Shown here: one piece after another, positions 1-6,614 of the stretch
How the letters are laid out: the number at the start of each line of letters is the position of its first letter
Position numbering within the stretch: the first letter of the stretch is position 1
Origin: Burkholderiaceae bacterium
GTDB taxonomy: Bacteria > Pseudomonadota > Gammaproteobacteria > Burkholderiales > Burkholderiaceae_C
NCBI GenBank assembly: GCA_023260315.1
Contig: JALQVQ010000142.1
Coordinates: 1 to 6,799, forward strand
DNA: 6,799 nucleotides
Direction: 5' to 3'
The notes under the pieces: generated by a model
Database searches by the model: none
What the model was told of the DNA's origin: nothing
Seen by the model: the letters and a program-made list of their open reading frames with translations, nothing else
Position numbers and translations under genes: made by a program

Positions 1-125
1 CGCCCTTACCAAAAGCCCCTGCAGTTCCTGCACCGCGGCCGCCTCGACCGCCTGGGCCTGGTCTACCAGGACATGCTCCTGGCCTGCCGCCGCCCGGCGC
101 ACCACCTGGGCCTCCTGGACCTCCG
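1..125 (+). other. GC-rich segment of apparently foreign origin, probably a partial coding sequence
   Basis: This stretch precedes the point where ArgS homology begins but does not encode the missing ArgS N-terminus in any frame. Read from base 1 it is open through to base 255, and by hand count 40 of the first 42 codons end in G or C. That bias is far stronger than in any gene of the window and suggests a fragment of a gene from a very GC-rich genome. The peptide is rich in Leu and Arg (for example [16 protein letters not shown]) and looks helical. I do not recognise the family; a faint likeness to the C-terminal helical part of clamp-loader small subunits is too weak to name it. In the argS frame the same bases give only Pro/Gly low-complexity sequence, which argues against a natural N-terminal extension of ArgS. 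Confidence 0.5.
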
Positions 126-1667
126 GCAAAGCCTCTCAAAAAAAATCCGCGTGATGTGGCCAATGCGCTGGTCGCATCGCTGTCAAAACAGCAGGTGTTT
201 CAAGACTGGGTGGCGGACACCGAGTTGGCTGGGCCCGGCTTCATCAACATTCGCCTGACCCCGGCGGCCAAGCAGCAAGTGGTTCGTGAGGTTCTCGCCG
301 CCGGCGCCTCTTTTGGTGCCCGTGCGGGTGACCCAACGGCGGCGCATCGAAAGCTGTTAGTCGAGTTCGTCTCGGCAAACCCGACAGGTCCGCTGCACGT
401 CGGTCATGGCCGTCAGGCTGCGCTTGGCGATGCGATTTGTAACCTGTTCGAGTCACAGGGTTGGTCTGTTTGGCGTGAGTTTTATTACAACGATGCTGGT
501 GTCCAAATTCAAACGCTCGCGAACTCCACCCAAGCGCGGGCGAAAGGTTTGAAGCCAGGCGATGCGGGTTGGCCAGAGTCGGCCTACAACGGTGACTACA
601 TCGATGACATTGCCAAAGACTTTTTGGCAAAAAAGACCGTAACGGCCGACGACCGATCCTTCACCGCCAGTGGTGATATCGATGACCTGGATGGCATTCG
701 GCAATTTGCGGTTGCCTACTTGCGTCGAGAGCAAGATTTGGATCTTCAGGCCTTCCAGGTGACATTCGACCACTATTACCTTGAGTCCAGCTTGTACACA
801 GACGGGCGCGTTGAAGACGCGGTTACCAAACTACAAGCCGCGGGCAAAACGTTTGAGGCCGACGGCGCATTGTGGTTACGCAGCACGGACTACGGCGATG
901 ACAAAGATCGCGTCATGCGCAAGACCGACGGCTCTTACACCTATTTCGTGCCGGATGTGGCCTATCACATGGCGAAGTGGGAGCGGGGCTTCGAGAAAGT
1001 GATCAACATTCAAGGCATGGATCACCACGGCACCATTGCGCGCGTTCGTGCGGGTTTGCAGGCCGCAAATGTCGGTATCCCGTTGGGCTATCCCGACTAT
1101 GTTTTACACACCATGGTGCGCGTGATGCGTGGTGGTGAAGAGGTCAAGATTTCAAAGCGAGCAGGTAGCTATGTGACATTGCGCGACCTCATCACCTGGA
1201 CCAGTAAGGATGCTGTGCGTTTCTTTTTATTGAGCCGCAAGCCCGATACCGAGTATGTCTTTGACGTCGATTTGGCGATCGCGAAGAACAACGATAACCC
1301 GGTCTACTATGTGCAATATGCCCACGCCCGTATTTGCTCGGTCTTGGCGAGCTGGGGCGGCGACCTGAGCGTGCTCGGTGCGGCCGACTTGGCGGCGCTG
1401 GCGGGCCCTCAGGCGCAGACCTTGTTGGCCCAGATTGCAAAGTACCCTGACATGTTGCGCGACGCAGCGGATGGCATGGCGCCTCATGACGTGGCCTTCT
1501 ATTTGCGTGACTTGGCGGCCAGTTACCACAGTTATTACGATGCTGAGCGTATTCTGGTTGATGATGAGTCCGTTAAGTTGGCGCGACTCGCCCTGATTGC
1601 CGCGACCGCTCAAGTGTTGCGTAATGGCTTGGCTATTTTGGGTGTGGATGCCCCCGAGCGGATGTGA
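126..1667 (+). CDS. argS: Arginine--tRNA ligase (ArgS), N-terminally truncated by the upstream join
   Basis: Class I aminoacyl-tRNA synthetase that attaches arginine to tRNA-Arg in the cytoplasm. Recognisable ArgS begins at the codons for [15 protein letters not shown] at 126 and continues to the TGA at 1665-1667, giving 513 residues. Family members usually have 560-590, so about 58 residues, most of the N-terminal tRNA-recognition domain, are missing. The HIGH signature is HVGH (396-407) within [15 protein letters not shown]. The KMSKS equivalent is KISK (1146-1157), followed by RAG. The middle ([15 protein letters not shown]-type DHHGT block, SRKPDTEY) and the C-terminal anticodon-binding helical domain ending in APERM are intact. 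The GTG at 156 is in frame but internal to conserved sequence, so it is not the true start. The sequence resembles Burkholderiales ArgS closely. The SPOR gene begins 6 bases downstream, suggesting one operon. Confidence 0.95.
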   Translation, partial: AKPLKKNPRDVANALVASLSKQQVFQDWVADTELAGPGFINIRLTPAAKQQVVREVLAAGASFGARAGDPTAAHRKLLVEFVSANPTGPLHVGHGRQAALGDAICNLFESQGWSVWREFYYNDAGVQIQTLANSTQARAKGLKPGDAGWPESAYNGDYIDDIAKDFLAKKTVTADDRSFTASGDIDDLDGIRQFAVAYLRREQDLDLQAFQVTFDHYYLESSLYTDGRVEDAVTKLQAAGKTFEADGALWLRSTDYGDDKDRVMRKTDGSYTYFVPDVAYHMAKWERGFEKVINIQGMDHHGTIARVRAGLQAANVGIPLGYPDYVLHTMVRVMRGGEEVKISKRAGSYVTLRDLITWTSKDAVRFFLLSRKPDTEYVFDVDLAIAKNNDNPVYYVQYAHARICSVLASWGGDLSVLGAADLAALAGPQAQTLLAQIAKYPDMLRDAADGMAPHDVAFYLRDLAASYHSYYDAERILVDDESVKLARLALIAATAQVLRNGLAILGVDAPERM

Positions 1668-1673
1668 CGAATA

Positions 1674-2420
1674 TTGACTAACCAAAGCGAGAATACCGTG
1701 AACTCATTTCAGCCGCAGGCCCAGCGTGGTGGTACTTTTCTAGGGCTTGTGCTCGGGGTGTTGCTGGGGTTGGGTATTTCCCTCGCTGTCGCGGTTTACG
1801 TCACCAAAGTCCCCATTCCGTTTGTTGACCGTGGGGTCTCTGGCAGCGTTGAGGCGGACAAGGCTGAGATGGTCCGTAACAAAAATTGGGACCCAAACGC
1901 CGCTGTGGTCAAGGTTGAACCGCCGAAGGACTTGGCTGGTATCAATTTGCCAGAGGGCGTCGATCCACCGCCGATTCCGTCTGACAGCGCGAACGCCAGT
2001 GATGCCGACATCCCTGCCCCCGCGGTGACCGCCGACCCGCTGGGCGCGCTCGCGTTGGCCAAACTTGACGGGCAAAGCTCGGCTGCTGCAGAGGCCAGCG
2101 CCGCTGTGGCATCGCCACCCGAGTCGCCTGCCGCGCCCGCAGTTAAGCCAGCAACCCCAGTGGGTTCGGACAAAGAAAAAGGCGAAACCACCTATGTCAT
2201 CCAAGCAGGCGCTTATGTCAACGTGAACGATGCAGAATCGCAGCGCGCCAAGTTGGCGATCATGGGCGTTGATGCGCGTGTGAGCGTCACTGAAAAAGAC
2301 GGTGTTAAGTACTACCGCGTGCGGTCGGCCCCCTTTCGCGATCGTGCCCCAGCGCAAGCCACGGCCAAGCGGCTGACGCAGGCGGGCGTTGAGAACACGC
2401 TCATCGTACTGAAGCGCTAG
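1674..2420 (+). CDS. Membrane-anchored SPOR-domain protein
   Basis: Probable inner-membrane protein whose periplasmic SPOR domain binds denuded septal peptidoglycan. It has a short cytoplasmic N-terminus (about 1-20), one transmembrane helix (about 21-43, TFLGLVLGVLLGLGISLAVA), and a long Pro/Ala-rich, probably disordered linker (about 54-168). The C-terminal SPOR domain (about 170-248) starts at GETTYVIQAGAY, has the typical YYRVRSAPFRDR segment and ends TLIVLKR. This architecture is like FtsN/DedD-type proteins, but I would not call it FtsN on this evidence. The gene sits between argS and dsbA, an order seen in many Burkholderiales. The start is uncertain: TTG at 1674 gives 248 residues, while an in-frame GTG at 1698 has a plausible AGCGAG Shine-Dalgarno (1685-1690) and would shorten the protein by eight residues without touching the helix. 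Confidence 0.88.
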   Translation: MTNQSENTVNSFQPQAQRGGTFLGLVLGVLLGLGISLAVAVYVTKVPIPFVDRGVSGSVEADKAEMVRNKNWDPNAAVVKVEPPKDLAGINLPEGVDPPPIPSDSANASDADIPAPAVTADPLGALALAKLDGQSSAAAEASAAVASPPESPAAPAVKPATPVGSDKEKGETTYVIQAGAYVNVNDAESQRAKLAIMGVDARVSVTEKDGVKYYRVRSAPFRDRAPAQATAKRLTQAGVENTLIVLKR

Positions 2421-2451
2421 GGTCACCGGATCGCGGAACTTTTCACCGGGG

Positions 2452-2493
2452 CCCAGGCTCCTACCCAACATGAGCCGAGCCGGTAGGGCTGGG
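2452..2493 (+). other. Imperfect hairpin between the SPOR gene and dsbA
   Basis: CCCAG (2452-2456) can pair with CTGGG (2489-2493), and CCTACC (2460-2465) with GGTAGG (2482-2487), with a small internal loop and a 16-base terminal loop. No run of T follows, so it is not a standard intrinsic terminator. It ends 22 bases before the dsbA start. It could be an attenuator, a processing site, an RNA-stabilising structure, or chance in GC-rich DNA. Confidence 0.3.
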
Positions 2494-2504
2494 TGCCAAT
2501 CAAT

Positions 2505-2510
2505 AAAGGA
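2505..2510 (+). promoter_or_regulatory. Ribosome binding site of dsbA
   Basis: AAAGGA lies 5 bases before the ATG at 2516 and fixes that codon as the dsbA start. It is the clearest Shine-Dalgarno in the window together with the one before lptB. Confidence 0.7.
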
Positions 2511-2515
2511 CATGT

Positions 2516-3160
2516 ATGCAGTCAGAAATCAGCCGTCGCCAATTTGCCGCTCTCACCACCGCGGGTATCGCAAGCGTTGCGGCGCTGTGGACCGGCCACG
2601 CTCAAGCGGCTGGCGCCTTTCAAGCCGGTGTGAACTACACCAAACTTGAAAAGCCTGTTGCTGTTGATACCGCGGCAGGGCAAATTGAGGTGCTCGAATT
2701 CTTTGCCTACACCTGCATTCACTGTTACCGCTTTGAGCCTGACTTTGATCGTTGGGCAAAAGCGCAACCCAAGAACGTGGTGGTCCGTCGGATCCCAGTG
2801 GCTTTCAATCCCAGTATGGAACCCCTTCAGCGCCTCTACTTTGCGCTCGAGACCATGGACCTGATCGATCGCTTGCACAGCAAGGTCTTTGCGGCGTTCC
2901 ACCAAGACCGCTTGCGGCTGCTTGACGACAACAGCATCACCGCTTGGATGGCCAAGCAGGGCATTGATATGGCAGCTTTCAACAACGCGTTCAAGGGCTT
3001 TTCTGCCGCCGGTCGGGCCCGTCGTGCCTCGCAGTTGACGGATGCGTACGGTCTTGAAGGCACACCCGCCTTGGGCGTGGCCGGTCAGTTCTACATTCCG
3101 GGGCAGGGCCCCAAGACGCTTCAAATTGCCGACGAATTGATGCGCGGTTTACGCGCCTAA
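2516..3160 (+). CDS. dsbA: Thiol:disulfide interchange protein DsbA, with a Tat-like signal peptide
   Basis: Periplasmic oxidoreductase that donates its disulfide to newly exported proteins and is normally reoxidised by DsbB. It is 214 residues long, close to E. coli DsbA (208 with signal). Residues 1-31 form a signal peptide: SRRQF at 6-10, a hydrophobic stretch, and a likely AQA cleavage site at 29-31. The twin arginines fit the Tat consensus S-R-R-x-F. In the mature thioredoxin fold, EVLEFFAYTCIHC carries the active site C67-I-H-C70, where most DsbA have CPHC. The inserted helical domain follows, and the cis-proline loop is GTPAL with Pro184 preceded by Thr rather than the Val of E. coli DsbA. 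Segments such as RWAKAQPKNV, PLQRLYFALE and ASQLTDAYGLEGTPALGVAG are typical of betaproteobacterial DsbA. The gene is preceded by a 95-base gap and followed by a terminator, so it probably ends the argS-side transcript. Confidence 0.92.
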   Translation: MQSEISRRQFAALTTAGIASVAALWTGHAQAAGAFQAGVNYTKLEKPVAVDTAAGQIEVLEFFAYTCIHCYRFEPDFDRWAKAQPKNVVVRRIPVAFNPSMEPLQRLYFALETMDLIDRLHSKVFAAFHQDRLRLLDDNSITAWMAKQGIDMAAFNNAFKGFSAAGRARRASQLTDAYGLEGTPALGVAGQFYIPGQGPKTLQIADELMRGLRA

Positions 3161-3186
3161 TTGCACCCCGTCAGGCCCCTGGCCCG

Positions 3187-3219
3187 TGGCGCCCGCTGTT
3201 CCGGCTGGCGCCATTTTTT
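3187..3219 (+). terminator. Rho-independent terminator after dsbA
   Basis: Bases 3187-3196 pair with 3204-3213 to form a 10-bp GC-rich stem with one C/T mismatch and a 7-base loop, followed directly by six T (3214-3219). It begins 27 bases after the dsbA stop and separates the argS/SPOR/dsbA group from the lpt group. Confidence 0.78.
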
Positions 3220-3235
3220 ATGTCGCAACCCCGAA

Positions 3236-3265
3236 TTGCGTTCAGATAATTTCAACGGCTACAAT
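3236..3265 (+). promoter_or_regulatory. Possible sigma-70 promoter of lptA-lptB-rpoN
   Basis: TACAAT at 3260-3265 differs from the -10 consensus by one base. The best -35 candidate, TTGCGT at 3236-3241, is weak (only TTG fits well) with an 18-base spacer. Position supports it: it lies just past the dsbA terminator and before lptA. A start of transcription near 3272 would give a very short leader to the ATG at 3291. Confidence 0.35.
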
Positions 3266-3290
3266 GACCGCAAAAGCAATATCTATGCCC

Positions 3291-3872
3291 ATGAAAAAAA
3301 ACGCACTTTCTCCGAATCTGAGCCAGCGCTTCATCGCAGGCGCACTGTGCGCGCTCATCGGATGGTCTGCCACGGCCGCGCTGGCCAAGTCATCTGATCG
3401 CGACGAGCCGCTATATGCAACGGCCGATAAGCTTACCGCTGACGACAAAACCCGCGTCAGTGTGTTCACCGGTAATGTGGTCATCACCAAGGGTACGATC
3501 GAGATTCGTGCCGATCGCTTCGAGGTCAGAGAGGATGCCGATGGCAACCAGATCGGTGTTGCAACCGTCACTGGCGACAAAAATGCCACCTTCTCACAAG
3601 ACAGGGATATTCCCGGTGAAGTCGTGAAGGGTCAGGCAAAGCGCATCGACTACTTCAGCGCAAACCAATCCATTGAGTTGACAGGGGACGCGCAGATGCG
3701 GCGCTTTCGCGATGGCCAAATTGCCGATGAAACCATGGGCCACACCATCCGTTACAACAGCGACGATGGCAAGTTTTTTGTGGTGGGTAAAGCGGGTACC
3801 AAAGGAACCGGTGACGGCCGCGTTCGCGCGGTGATTGCGCCACGGGCCAAGCCCGTTCCTGCGGAGAAGTGA
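3291..3872 (+). CDS. lptA: Lipopolysaccharide export protein LptA (OstA family)
   Basis: Periplasmic beta-jellyroll protein that bridges LptC at the inner membrane to LptD at the outer membrane and carries lipopolysaccharide between them. The ATG at 3291 gives 193 residues (E. coli LptA has 185). It begins MKKNALSPN with a Sec signal peptide of about 32 residues that ends in AALA. The OstA-like domain follows: [20 protein letters not shown], then [29 protein letters not shown] and [12 protein letters not shown]. In-frame starts further upstream at 3186, 3264 and 3285 exist. The 3186 start would place coding sequence over the terminator and add residues unlike any signal peptide, so 3291 is preferred, although no clear Shine-Dalgarno precedes it. 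The codons after the start contain a run of eight A (3294-3301). No lptC-like sequence lies directly upstream. The stop overlaps the lptB start (TGATG). Confidence 0.9.
   Translation: MKKNALSPNLSQRFIAGALCALIGWSATAALAKSSDRDEPLYATADKLTADDKTRVSVFTGNVVITKGTIEIRADRFEVREDADGNQIGVATVTGDKNATFSQDRDIPGEVVKGQAKRIDYFSANQSIELTGDAQMRRFRDGQIADETMGHTIRYNSDDGKFFVVGKAGTKGTGDGRVRAVIAPRAKPVPAEK
3863..3866 (+). promoter_or_regulatory. Ribosome binding site of lptB inside the end of lptA
   Basis: GGAG lies 5 bases before the ATG at 3872. This favours 3872 over the in-frame GTG at 3869 as the lptB start and indicates translational coupling with lptA. Confidence 0.65.
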
Positions 3873-4639
3873 TGGTGAGCACGACCGACCTCACACCGAA
3901 GCGCCGCCTGGTTGCCCAGCACCTCCAAAAAAGTTACGGCGGGCGCCAAGTTGTCAAAGATGTGGGGCTATCGGTTGAGGCGGGACAAGTCGTCGGGCTA
4001 CTCGGTCCAAACGGTGCCGGCAAAACCACATCGTTCTACATGATTGTCGGTTTGGTGCGCGCAGACGGCGGCCAGATTAAGCTTGATGGTGACGCCATCG
4101 AAAGTCTGCCCATGCACCGCCGCGCTGAGCGCGGGCTGGGCTATCTCCCACAAGAGGCCTCGATCTTCAGGCGCCTCAATGTCGAGGAAAACGTGCGTGC
4201 CATTTTGGAGTTGCAAGTGGATGCGCGCGGCAAGCCGTTGACGCGCGCGCACATTGACACGCGCCTCGATGCCCTGCTCAAAGACTTGCGGGTTGACCAC
4301 TTGCGCCAGTCACGCGCCAACGCCTTGTCCGGTGGCGAGCGTCGCCGTGTTGAAATCGCTCGGGCGTTGGCGACAGACCCGCAATTCATCCTGCTGGACG
4401 AGCCGTTTGCCGGGATTGACCCCATCGCCGTCATCGAGATTCAGCGCATCATTCAATTCCTAAAGTCACGAGGGATTGGCGTGCTCATCACCGACCACAA
4501 CGTGCGTGAAACGCTGGGTATTTGTGACCACGCTTACATCATCAGTGAGGGAGCGGTCTTGGCCGAGGGGACGCCAGCGCAGATCATTGACAACGCCGAT
4601 GTGCGCCGGGTTTATCTGGGCGAGCACTTCCGCATGTAA
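3872..4639 (+). CDS. lptB: LPS export ABC transporter ATP-binding protein LptB
   Basis: Cytoplasmic ATPase of the LptB2FG transporter, which extracts lipopolysaccharide from the inner membrane and drives it along LptC and LptA. With the ATG at 3872 it has 255 residues. All ABC ATPase motifs are intact: Walker A GPNGAGKT (45-52), Q-loop Gln94 in [10 protein letters not shown], signature [12 protein letters not shown] (from 152), Walker B ILLDEP (173-178) with Glu177 as catalytic base, the D-loop FAGIDPIAV, and the H-loop His209 in [28 protein letters not shown] and the C-terminal [12 protein letters not shown] are hallmarks of LptB rather than of amino-acid importers. Overlap with lptA and a 5-base gap to rpoN place it in one operon. 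The transmembrane partners LptF and LptG are not in the window, as usual. Confidence 0.97.
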   Translation: MVSTTDLTPKRRLVAQHLQKSYGGRQVVKDVGLSVEAGQVVGLLGPNGAGKTTSFYMIVGLVRADGGQIKLDGDAIESLPMHRRAERGLGYLPQEASIFRRLNVEENVRAILELQVDARGKPLTRAHIDTRLDALLKDLRVDHLRQSRANALSGGERRRVEIARALATDPQFILLDEPFAGIDPIAVIEIQRIIQFLKSRGIGVLITDHNVRETLGICDHAYIISEGAVLAEGTPAQIIDNADVRRVYLGEHFRM

Positions 4640-4644
4640 GGGTT

Positions 4645-6177
4645 ATGAAGCAAGGCTTATCCCTCCGCGTATCGCAGCAACTGACGCTGACGCCGGCGCT
4701 CCAGCAGTCCATCCGGCTTCTTCAGCTATCGACACTTGAGTTGTCGGCGGAGGTCGAGGAGATGCTCGACGAAAACCCCTTCCTCGAACGCGCTGAAGAG
4801 ACCGCTGAGCGCGAGTCTTTTGGTGTCGATCAGGCTGACGCGCCAGTCAGTGCCGGTGATACGCTGACCGAGCAGGCGGATGGCTTTGACGGGCTTGAGC
4901 GAACCGAGGCGGTTGCCAGCGATGTGCCGGATGCGGCAGACAGTACGCCAGAGACCGACTGGGATGGCGACGGAACGGTTGAAATCGCCCCCAACGATTC
5001 TGAGTGGGGCAGTGATGCCCCGCCAACCAAGACCTCATCGGGCAGTGGTGACGGTGAATCCGCAGCGCAAGATTTGGCCAGTGCACCCGTGAGTTTGACC
5101 GACCATCTCCACCAGCAAGCCATTGGTTTGCGCTTAACACCTGTCGAAAAAGCAGCGCTTGAGATGCTGATTGAGTCGCTGGATGAGGATGGTTATCTGG
5201 CGGACTCATTGGCGGATTTGGCCCGTGGACTCGCGGGCGACGACTGGGCTGCGTATGACGATTTGATGGTCGTTTTTCAGGACGCGCTTGAACATTTACA
5301 GGCCATGGATCCAGTGGGTGTGGGCGCGGCAGACTTGGCGGAATGTTTGCGGTTACAAATCGAGGCCATGCGCAATACACCGGTGGCGCAGGCGGCCTTG
5401 CGCATTTGTGAGCAGCCCCTTGAGTTATTGGCCAAGCGCGACGTCAAGCGCCTGATCCAAAACTGTGACCTGGATGATGCCGTTGCGCGCGAGGCCATCG
5501 CACTCATCCAGCGTCTGGAACCAAAGCCGGGGCGTCGGTTTATCGAGACCGATCGCAACATCGTGATTCCCGATGTGATTGTCTCCAAAGCAGGCGAGGG
5601 CTTCAAAGTCGCGTTGAATCCTGCGGTCATGCCGCGATTGCAGGTGCATGAAATTTATGCCGGCGCCGTGAAGGGCGCCAAAGGTGAGGCCGGTGCAGGC
5701 TTGCAGCAACGCTTGCAGGAGGCCCGCTGGTTCATCAAAAACATCCAGCAGCGATTTGACACAATTTTGCGCGTGTCTTCAGCGATTGTGGAACGACAGA
5801 ATCAATTCTTCGCGCATGGCGAATTGGCCATGAAGCCGCTTGTTTTGAGGGAGATCGCTGAAGAGTTGGGCTTGCACGAGTCGACCATCAGCCGAGTCAC
5901 CACGGCCAAGTACATGGCAACGCCGCATGGCACCTTCGAGTTGAAATACTTTTTTGGCTCTGGTCTGGGTACCGAGTCGGGTAACAACGCATCCAGCACA
6001 GCGGTGCGTGCGCTAATTAAACAGTTCATCGCCGCTGAAACACCTAAAAAGCCGCTATCGGATAACCAATTGTCCGAGTTGCTTCGGGATAACGGCATCG
6101 AATGTGCCCGTCGTACCGTTGCCAAATACCGCGAGGCCATGCGCATCGCACCCGCTAATCTGAGAAAAGAACTTTGA
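4645..6177 (+). CDS. rpoN: RNA polymerase sigma-54 factor RpoN
   Basis: Alternative sigma factor that binds -24/-12 promoters and needs AAA+ activators to open DNA; it serves nitrogen, motility and stress regulons in proteobacteria. It has 510 residues against 477 in E. coli. Region I (about 1-50) opens [20 protein letters not shown] with [13 protein letters not shown], the Gln/Leu-rich activator-contact region. Region II (about 50-148) is a long acidic, Asp/Glu/Ser-rich linker and explains most of the extra length. The core-binding region follows ([24 protein letters not shown] block, LEPKPGRRF). The helix-turn-helix lies at about 400-425 ([18 protein letters not shown]). The RpoN box [10 protein letters not shown] is at 488-497. 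All diagnostic parts are intact. The likely Shine-Dalgarno AAGGG (4638-4642) overlaps the lptB stop and sits only 2 bases from the ATG, which suggests coupling to lptB translation. Confidence 0.97.
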   Translation: MKQGLSLRVSQQLTLTPALQQSIRLLQLSTLELSAEVEEMLDENPFLERAEETAERESFGVDQADAPVSAGDTLTEQADGFDGLERTEAVASDVPDAADSTPETDWDGDGTVEIAPNDSEWGSDAPPTKTSSGSGDGESAAQDLASAPVSLTDHLHQQAIGLRLTPVEKAALEMLIESLDEDGYLADSLADLARGLAGDDWAAYDDLMVVFQDALEHLQAMDPVGVGAADLAECLRLQIEAMRNTPVAQAALRICEQPLELLAKRDVKRLIQNCDLDDAVAREAIALIQRLEPKPGRRFIETDRNIVIPDVIVSKAGEGFKVALNPAVMPRLQVHEIYAGAVKGAKGEAGAGLQQRLQEARWFIKNIQQRFDTILRVSSAIVERQNQFFAHGELAMKPLVLREIAEELGLHESTISRVTTAKYMATPHGTFELKYFFGSGLGTESGNNASSTAVRALIKQFIAAETPKKPLSDNQLSELLRDNGIECARRTVAKYREAMRIAPANLRKEL

Positions 6178-6614
6178 CCGCTCTCCAATTATTTTTACCC
6201 TGCGCTGCAGGCGTCGAACCTTTTCTGGCAACGGAAGTTGCGAAGATTTTGGGCGAAGTACCCGAGGCCGTTGGTGTGGTGCGTGGGGGTGTGCGCGTCG
6301 AGGCGACATGGTCTGAAATGATGAAGCTGAACTTACACGTTCGCTTGGCGCAGCGTGTCCTGATTCAGTTGGCTGATCAGCCCTACCAAACAGAGGATGA
6401 TGTTTACGCAGCGGCCTACGATGTGAAATGGGGCGAGTGGTTCACGCCGAGGCAACGTTTTCGGGTGGACGTCACGGCGCAGCATTGCCCGCTTAAAAGT
6501 CTCAACTTCGCCGCACTGCGCGTCAAGGATGGCGTGGTTGATCAGTTGCGTGCAGTCTTTGGTGCACGACCCGATGTGGATACCCATAACCCGCAGGTAC
6601 GGGTGCATGCACAC
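6174..6614 (+). CDS. rlmL: THUMP-domain 23S rRNA methyltransferase (RlmL-like), N-terminal part only
   Basis: The N-terminal portion matches the RlmL/YcbY family, which methylates guanine N2 in 23S rRNA using S-adenosylmethionine. It opens [20 protein letters not shown], followed by [24 protein letters not shown], the THUMP segment [20 protein letters not shown], then [17 protein letters not shown] and [15 protein letters not shown]. The start is taken as TTG at 6174, which overlaps the rpoN stop (TTGA). No ATG occurs before 6318, and starting there would remove conserved sequence. About 147 codons are present. The family should continue with a short LDLSG-type segment and the SAM-binding methyltransferase domain, but both are absent because the frame passes into kdsA sequence at about 6615-6626. 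The family call is firm; the exact paralogue is less so. Confidence 0.8.

Noticed and set aside
1..7. CGCCCTT at the very first bases matches the flank left by a common TA-cloning vector.
   Set aside because: It is only seven bases and spotted after the fact; no other vector sequence is visible. A vector screen of the full contig would settle it.
3..125. An open Pro/Gly-rich (collagen-like) extension in the argS frame upstream of 126.
   Set aside because: Third positions in this frame are not coding-like, while another frame shows very strong GC3 bias. ArgS proteins have no such extension, so it is an out-of-frame reading of other DNA.
453..773. Antisense open frames opposite argS, and similar ones opposite dsbA, lptB and rpoN.
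   Set aside because: They show no family resemblance or ribosome binding sites and lie wholly within conserved genes on the other strand.
2423..2449. TCACCGG repeated at 2423-2429 and 2443-2449, considered as an operator pair.
   Set aside because: Two 7-base copies in GC-rich DNA are not enough, and they have no symmetry or known regulator site.
1740..2513. A long antisense open frame (257 codons) opposite the SPOR gene and its downstream gap.
   Set aside because: It overlaps a confidently identified gene and shows no recognisable domain. Such frames are expected opposite GC-biased codons.
3180..3194. A possible sigma-54 (-24/-12) promoter in the GG-rich bases after dsbA.
   Set aside because: The required GC is not at the correct spacing from GG, and the bases form the terminator stem.
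3186..3290. An upstream lptA start that would add 35 residues.
   Set aside because: It would translate the terminator hairpin and spoil the signal peptide beginning MKKNALSPN at 3291.
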